Assembly (NCBI RefSeq): GCF_050946515.1
Contig: NZ_JBMNUX010000014.1
Location: 7,198 to 71,197, forward strand
DNA: 64,000 nt
From: Tractidigestivibacter sp050946515
GTDB lineage: Bacteria; Actinomycetota; Coriobacteriia; Coriobacteriales; Atopobiaceae
Direction of reading: 5' to 3'
Shown: piece after piece, positions 60,358 to 64,000 of the stretch
Numbering within the stretch: position 1 is the stretch's first letter
How the letters are laid out: the number at the start of each line of letters is the position of its first letter
Position numbers and translations under genes: made by a program
The notes under the pieces: generated by a model
What the model was told of the DNA's origin: nothing
Databases searched by the model: none
The model's input: the letters and a program-made list of their open reading frames with translations, nothing else

Positions 60358-61368
60358 ATGAGCCAGGTCATTGACATCAAGAAGGTCACGATCGGCCCAA
60401 AGGACCTCTGCGCTCGCGTGCAGGTCTACCCTGAGGCCCCGCTCATGACCAGTGACGACCCCGAGGGCACCGCGCGCATCAAGCAGCTAATGCCACAGAT
60501 TCTCGACCACGTTTGCATGGGCGACGAGGGGGAACACTTTGGTGATGCCGTCGACAATACCGAGCTGCCTCACCTGCTCGAGCACATGACGGTTGAGCTT
60601 CTCGCGCTCACTAACATGGCCGGCGATATCTCATGTGGTCGCACCTATCCCGTTGAGGACGAGGTCGATACGTATGATGTAGTGTTTCCTTGCGCGGACG
60701 ACGTGCTGGTGACCTCCGCACTTTCCAGCGCCCAGTGGATTATGGAGTGGGCCTATACCGGCGGCGGCGAGCCCGAGCCTGATGTCAACGCTATCGTGAG
60801 CGGAATCGTTGGGCTGGTCGAGAGCGTCGGCGGCGCTGCCCCCACCGCCCCCGCAGAGTCGCAGCAAGAAGCTGCTGCCCAGGACACTGCTTCAGATGCC
60901 GAGATGGACTCCGAAGAGCCGACGGGCGAGAATGACGAGTGGGATGTGGAGGCCTCGGAAGACCAGGTCGCTGCCGTAGCAGATGACGGGGCCACTTCCG
61001 AAGCGCCGGTTACAGAGCGCGCGGACCAGCAGGCGCCCTCCGAGCAGCTTCCGTTGCAAGACGCCGCCACAGCCAGCCAGCCAGCTGCCACGGGCCCCGA
61101 GGCGGCACCGGCTCCCGAACCGCAATCTCAGCAAGCGCCCGCATCGCAGTCTGTCGAAGAAGCGGTGCCCGCTCCTGCCGACGAGGCGTCCTCTGAGGCT
61201 CCTGCGGCGGCCGAGTCCGAGGTATCCGCCGAGCCCGCAGCGGCGGAGCCTTCGGCAAGCGAGCCCGCAGAGCAGCAGGAGGCTTCTCCCGAGGTCGCCA
61301 AGCCTGCGGTAGACCAAAAGCCCAAGTGGGGCAAGGAGAACGGTCCGCGGCCGCGCCCCGTTCGCTAG
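60358..61368 (+). CDS. Uncharacterised protein with an HxxEH motif and long low-complexity tail
   Basis: A 336-residue protein. Residues 1-150 look folded and contain HLLEH (72-76) followed by Glu80, then ISCGRTYPVE. HxxEH is the inverted zinc motif of M16 peptidases, and a similar H-x-x-EH...GRT arrangement occurs, from memory, in the N-domain of cyanophycin synthetases. Residues 155-320 are Ala/Glu/Pro/Ser-rich and unlikely to fold, ending in KWGKENGPRPRPVR. No ligase domain follows. A TATAAT at 60314-60319 may be its -10 element. AAGGGG precedes the ATG. Enzymatic activity is a guess. Confidence 0.6.
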   Translation: MSQVIDIKKVTIGPKDLCARVQVYPEAPLMTSDDPEGTARIKQLMPQILDHVCMGDEGEHFGDAVDNTELPHLLEHMTVELLALTNMAGDISCGRTYPVEDEVDTYDVVFPCADDVLVTSALSSAQWIMEWAYTGGGEPEPDVNAIVSGIVGLVESVGGAAPTAPAESQQEAAAQDTASDAEMDSEEPTGENDEWDVEASEDQVAAVADDGATSEAPVTERADQQAPSEQLPLQDAATASQPAATGPEAAPAPEPQSQQAPASQSVEEAVPAPADEASSEAPAAAESEVSAEPAAAEPSASEPAEQQEASPEVAKPAVDQKPKWGKENGPRPRPVR

Positions 61369-61465
61369 CAATGGCAAACTGCCTGGCGACGTTCTGACGA
61401 CCCAGGCTGCGAGTGCAGGAAGAAAGTCCGGCGCACACAGCGCCAGCAACTGACAGGAGGATGTC

Positions 61466-61921
61466 ATGAGTAAAACCGCGAGCTTCGTTCTTGGTAGCCT
61501 CTTTGGCGCTGCCTGCGGCGTCGTCGTCGGCATTATGATGGCCCCGCGCACGGGCGCTGAGAGCCGCGCTATGGCCGCCGACGCTGTCAACGACGCTTGG
61601 GACTCCGCAATCGACACCTACGAGCGCGGCGCTCGCAGCGTGAACGACCGCGTGAGCGATTTCCGCCCCAGCGTTGATGCCAAGTCCGATGAGCTTCGCG
61701 CCAAAGTTGACCTTGCCCGCGAGCGCATGGATCAGCTTCGCGACTCGCTCTCTGACGCCGTCTCATCTACGTCTTCGCAGGTCAGCGATGCCATGGATAC
61801 TGTGACCGACCGCGTTGCCACCATGGCTGGAGAGGCCGCAAGCGCCAACGAGACCCCCGCCGCCTCTGTGAACGTCGAGGTTGAGGATGCCTCCACTTCC
61901 ACGGACCCCGCGCAGGAGTAA
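61466..61921 (+). CDS. YtxH-domain envelope protein
   Basis: A 151-residue protein with the classic YtxH start: SFVLGSLFGAACGVVVGIMMAPRTG, quoted here as a Gly-rich membrane segment at residues 6-26 that ends in the conserved APRTG. The rest is a long amphipathic helix with repeated Asp/Val/Ser heptads and an acidic end, like apolipoprotein-type stress proteins. Function is unknown but often stress-linked. AGGAGG precedes the ATG. It lies between the HxxEH protein and the PRC-barrel protein. Confidence 0.78.
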   Translation: MSKTASFVLGSLFGAACGVVVGIMMAPRTGAESRAMAADAVNDAWDSAIDTYERGARSVNDRVSDFRPSVDAKSDELRAKVDLARERMDQLRDSLSDAVSSTSSQVSDAMDTVTDRVATMAGEAASANETPAASVNVEVEDASTSTDPAQE

Positions 61922-61955
61922 CGCGCTTCTCGCCAACTGATTCATATTGAGCTTT

Positions 61956-61987
61956 CGGGCGGGGCGCCCAGCCTGGCGTCTCGCCCG
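61956..61987 (+). terminator. Weak hairpin after the YtxH gene
   Basis: CGGGCGGGGCGCC pairs imperfectly with GGCGTCTCGCCCG. Only a GTTTT run follows. It may attenuate rather than stop transcription. Confidence 0.45.
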
Positions 61988-62017
61988 ACGCTGTTTTCCA
62001 ACTCGGAGGACTTCATC

Positions 62018-63307
62018 GTGCTTACGATTTCTAGCTTGCAGGGAAAGAAGGTCTTTGTCGTCAAGAAGGCGCACGGCAAGGCCGCCAAGAACCCCAATCC
62101 AACAGCGCCGGGGCTTAAGGCCGGCGAGCGCTATGGCAAGCTGGGCAAGATCCACATGGCCGTTTTTTCCGACGACGGACGCTCGTTGGTGGGCTTTCTT
62201 GTCAAGCGCCCCGATGCGGCAGGAGTTGTGAAGCGCGATGACGTCTTCTTGGCCTATGACGCGTTTGCCCCTTATGAGAAGGGCGTTCGTGTAATTCGCG
62301 GAGACGACGCGTTCGACGAAAAAGCCCGTGAGCGTCTTGGCATTGCGGACAAGTGGGATTCATGCATCATGTGGGCCGGCATGGATGCCGTCACGCAGTC
62401 CGGACGTGAGCTTGGATATGTAGGCGATGCCGAGTTTGACGAGAGCACTGGCAAGGTCACGAAGTTCCTTGTGGGCGACGGTGGGATGGCAAATGCCCTG
62501 GTGGGGTCGTTAGAGATTCCGCCCGCAATGCTGATAGGCTATTCCAAGGGCCGTATGGTCGTCAGTGACAAGGCATCGGATCTTGAACTGAACGGTGGTC
62601 TTGCGGCCAAGGCTGGAGAGGCAACGGCGAAGGCGAAGATTCGCGGTCAAGAGTTTGGCCAGAAGGCTGGAAAAGCCACCTCGGAGGCCGTTGATAAAGG
62701 CTCGTTCGCGCTTGGCAAGGCAATCGGTGGCGCCAAGAAAGCGATTCGTGAGGCGCAAGAGGATGACGCGAACTCGGACGAATCCTCCGATAAGCCCGCT
62801 GTCGAGAAGAGCGCGGGAGAGCCTGCCTCGTACGCGTTCGGCAAGATGCTCGGAAATGCAAAGCGCGCCGTGCGCGAGGCGCAAGAGGAGGACGAGCAGA
62901 AAAAGTCCGACGAGCGTGCCGCCATGCAGCCGCAGATGCCTCCGGTTGAGGCCGAGGCGGTGCAGGTGTCAGAACCCGTTCCCGAGCTATCGCAGAAAAG
63001 CGATTCTAAGGCGCAAAAGAAGACCTATGTGGCAAAGTCCGAGGCTTCGGCTGCGACGCCCGCCAAGAAAGGCAGTAAAAAGGGTGAGGCGCCCGCCAAG
63101 AAGCCCGCGTCGTCTGAAAAGAAGGCCACATCGTCGGCTCCATCATCGAAGAGCGCGTCGACAAAGAAGAAGTCCGCCTCAGGAAAGAAGCAGAATAACC
63201 AAGGCGACCTCGGAAAGCAGGCTGCGCGCGCCTTCGGGGTGGGCTTAAGCCGAATGAATCAGGCGCTTTCCGGCTTCAAGGAAGAGTACGACAAGAACAG
63301 CAAGTAA
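62018..63307 (+). CDS. PRC-barrel domain protein with lysine-rich tail
   Basis: A 429-residue protein. Residues 1-185 contain two PRC-barrel-like repeats (for example GKLGKIHMAVFSDDGRSLVGFLV and GRELGYVGDAEFDESTGKVTKFLV, each cited as a whole strand unit). Residues 190-300 hold two related GSFALGKAIGGAKKAIREAQE and YAFGKMLGNAKRAVREAQE segments, an internal duplication. The last 110 residues are Lys/Ser/Ala-rich, like histone tails. PRC-barrels mediate RNA or membrane-surface contacts. The GTG start at 62018 has GGAGG eight bases upstream. Function is unknown. Confidence 0.72.
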   Translation: MLTISSLQGKKVFVVKKAHGKAAKNPNPTAPGLKAGERYGKLGKIHMAVFSDDGRSLVGFLVKRPDAAGVVKRDDVFLAYDAFAPYEKGVRVIRGDDAFDEKARERLGIADKWDSCIMWAGMDAVTQSGRELGYVGDAEFDESTGKVTKFLVGDGGMANALVGSLEIPPAMLIGYSKGRMVVSDKASDLELNGGLAAKAGEATAKAKIRGQEFGQKAGKATSEAVDKGSFALGKAIGGAKKAIREAQEDDANSDESSDKPAVEKSAGEPASYAFGKMLGNAKRAVREAQEEDEQKKSDERAAMQPQMPPVEAEAVQVSEPVPELSQKSDSKAQKKTYVAKSEASAATPAKKGSKKGEAPAKKPASSEKKATSSAPSSKSASTKKKSASGKKQNNQGDLGKQAARAFGVGLSRMNQALSGFKEEYDKNSK

Positions 63308-63487
63308 TCGTTGTGGCTTTCCAAGCGTCGGATGCTTTGCGCTTGGCTAGTCCCATAGTCCATCCACACTTTCACCTGGCGATTGCCAGAGGCTTCTTAA
63401 CACGGCTTGGCTATCTTTGCGATGCGTCATGCGATAAAGTATTAAGCCAGCTTTATGGTTTTCGACAGTTTCGTGGATGGAGTGGCA

Positions 63488-63877
63488 ATGACCGAAGGAA
63501 GAAGACGCGGCGCATGGCGTGGCCTATTAGCGACGTCCATCTTGATGGCACTGGTTGTGACAGGATTTTTCTTCGGAACCACAAAGAGTGCTTTCGCAGA
63601 CCAGGTAGAGACCGTGCAGGAGAATGCCACTTCGCAGACGGTCCAAATGGAGACTGACGCCGCTGGCTCTTCCGACGCTACCACGGCATCCTCCGAGACT
63701 AGCTCGCTGGCTGCCTCTGAAACCGATACGAGCAGCGACGCTGACTCGACGGCTTCCGAAGTCGACGCAACAGTCGACGCAACGAACGACACTGAGTCGG
63801 ATGCCAACGCCACCGCTTTGGTCGCGGCGACCGACGCCAATGAAGTCGCCACGAATGCGCCGACGGGGGTGCACTGA
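63488..63877 (+). pseudogene. Secreted low-complexity protein, apparently truncated
   Basis: A 129-codon frame. The ATG at 63488 has GGAG at the right distance. A signal peptide is clear: basic GRRRGAWRG, a hydrophobic core (residues 12-31) and cleavage after AFA. The mature part is almost only Asp/Ser/Thr/Ala/Glu, a linker type that normally leads into a folded or cell-wall-bound domain. Instead the frame stops at TGA (63875-63877), close to a sequence change near 63870. The 3' part may have been separated by an insertion. If the stop is native, it would be a very short secreted acidic protein. Confidence 0.5.
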
Positions 63878-64000
63878 ACTGGCTGAGATCCTTCGACACG
63901 AACGAGCGTTGGCTAGCGAAAGCCCATGCCTGATGGTGTCCCTATCGTAGTCCTTCTCATCTAGGCTGCCCTCTGGTTGATGCCTGTGTAGTACCAGTCG
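63870..64000 (-). mobile_element. Possible end of an insertion sequence running off the window
   Basis: Sequence from TGCACTGAACTGG (63870) onward no longer fits the secreted protein. On the minus strand, DWYYTGINQRAA (63964-63999) in one frame and GSLDEKDYDRDTIRHGL in another together recall the C-terminus of IS3-type transposases (W-Y...R-I...L-G...Y), but a frameshift would be needed. Only 131 bases are visible, so this is weak. Confidence 0.3.

Noticed and set aside
61405..61445. A stretch with GGAAGAAAGTCCGGCGCAC recalling the conserved start of RNase P RNA
   Set aside because: Only 97 bases lie between two genes, far too short for rnpB, and the other conserved helices are absent.

Overview
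This window looks like the replication-origin region of a member of class Coriobacteriia (Actinomycetota), most likely an Atopobium/Olsenella-type organism. That placement rests on gene order and protein character, not on a database search. The core runs parB-parA-rsmG-jag-yidC-yidD-rnpA-rpmH on the minus strand, then an ATPase/winged-helix gene, dnaA, dnaN, recF, dciA-like, gyrB and gyrA on the plus strand. Gene orientation flips at about 14 kb, as expected if replication starts between rpmH and dnaN. Four parS sites and clusters of DnaA-box-like sequences mark the origin.

Region by region: 1-8.4 kb holds a partial membrane M28 peptidase, two tandem WYL-domain regulators, a DinG-type exonuclease-helicase, ddl and rlmN. 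8.4-12.5 kb is an AT-rich block with a YtxH-like gene, parB, parA, the parS cluster, rsmG and jag. 12.5-25 kb is the membrane-insertion/RNase P cluster, the origin and the replication/gyrase operon. 25-33 kb holds a DUF151 protein, four tRNAs (Ile, Ala, two Ser), a flavodoxin, thpR, typA, a TRIC-type channel and a DUF4013 membrane protein. 33-38 kb is rpsF-ssb-rpsR-DUF2232-rplI followed by dnaB. 38-49 kb carries purine genes (purA, purD, purE, purF, purM, purN) mixed with a Nudix hydrolase, a vitamin B6 kinase, a YqeY-like protein and a class B sortase whose stop overlaps the purF start. 49-64 kb holds methyltransferases, a radical SAM protein, an EF-G-like GTPase, a nuclease-fold orphan, an EEP-domain membrane protein, a CorC-type protein and several uncharacterised envelope or low-complexity proteins. 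It ends in a secreted protein that appears cut short, perhaps by an insertion sequence.

The strongest unusual signal is in replication initiation. The DnaA recognition helix has changed at four positions that are normally near-invariant (Leu-Pro to Tyr-Ala, and Asp and Thr to Asn and Ala). The 9-mer TTTTCAACA, rather than TTATCCACA, recurs upstream of dnaA, in the flanking gene and upstream of dnaB. This suggests a co-evolved DnaA/box pair. A GHKL ATPase fused to a winged helix sits next to dnaA, and GyrA has an 85-residue, very acidic N-terminal extension.

Three structured non-coding elements lie in gaps between convergent genes: a 154-bp palindromic element (30095-30248), an array of about 16 degenerate CCCRCACRAY motifs (49006-49540), and a 212-bp composite inverted repeat with four TAGTTACAC motifs (56821-57032). 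None matches a feature class I can name with confidence.
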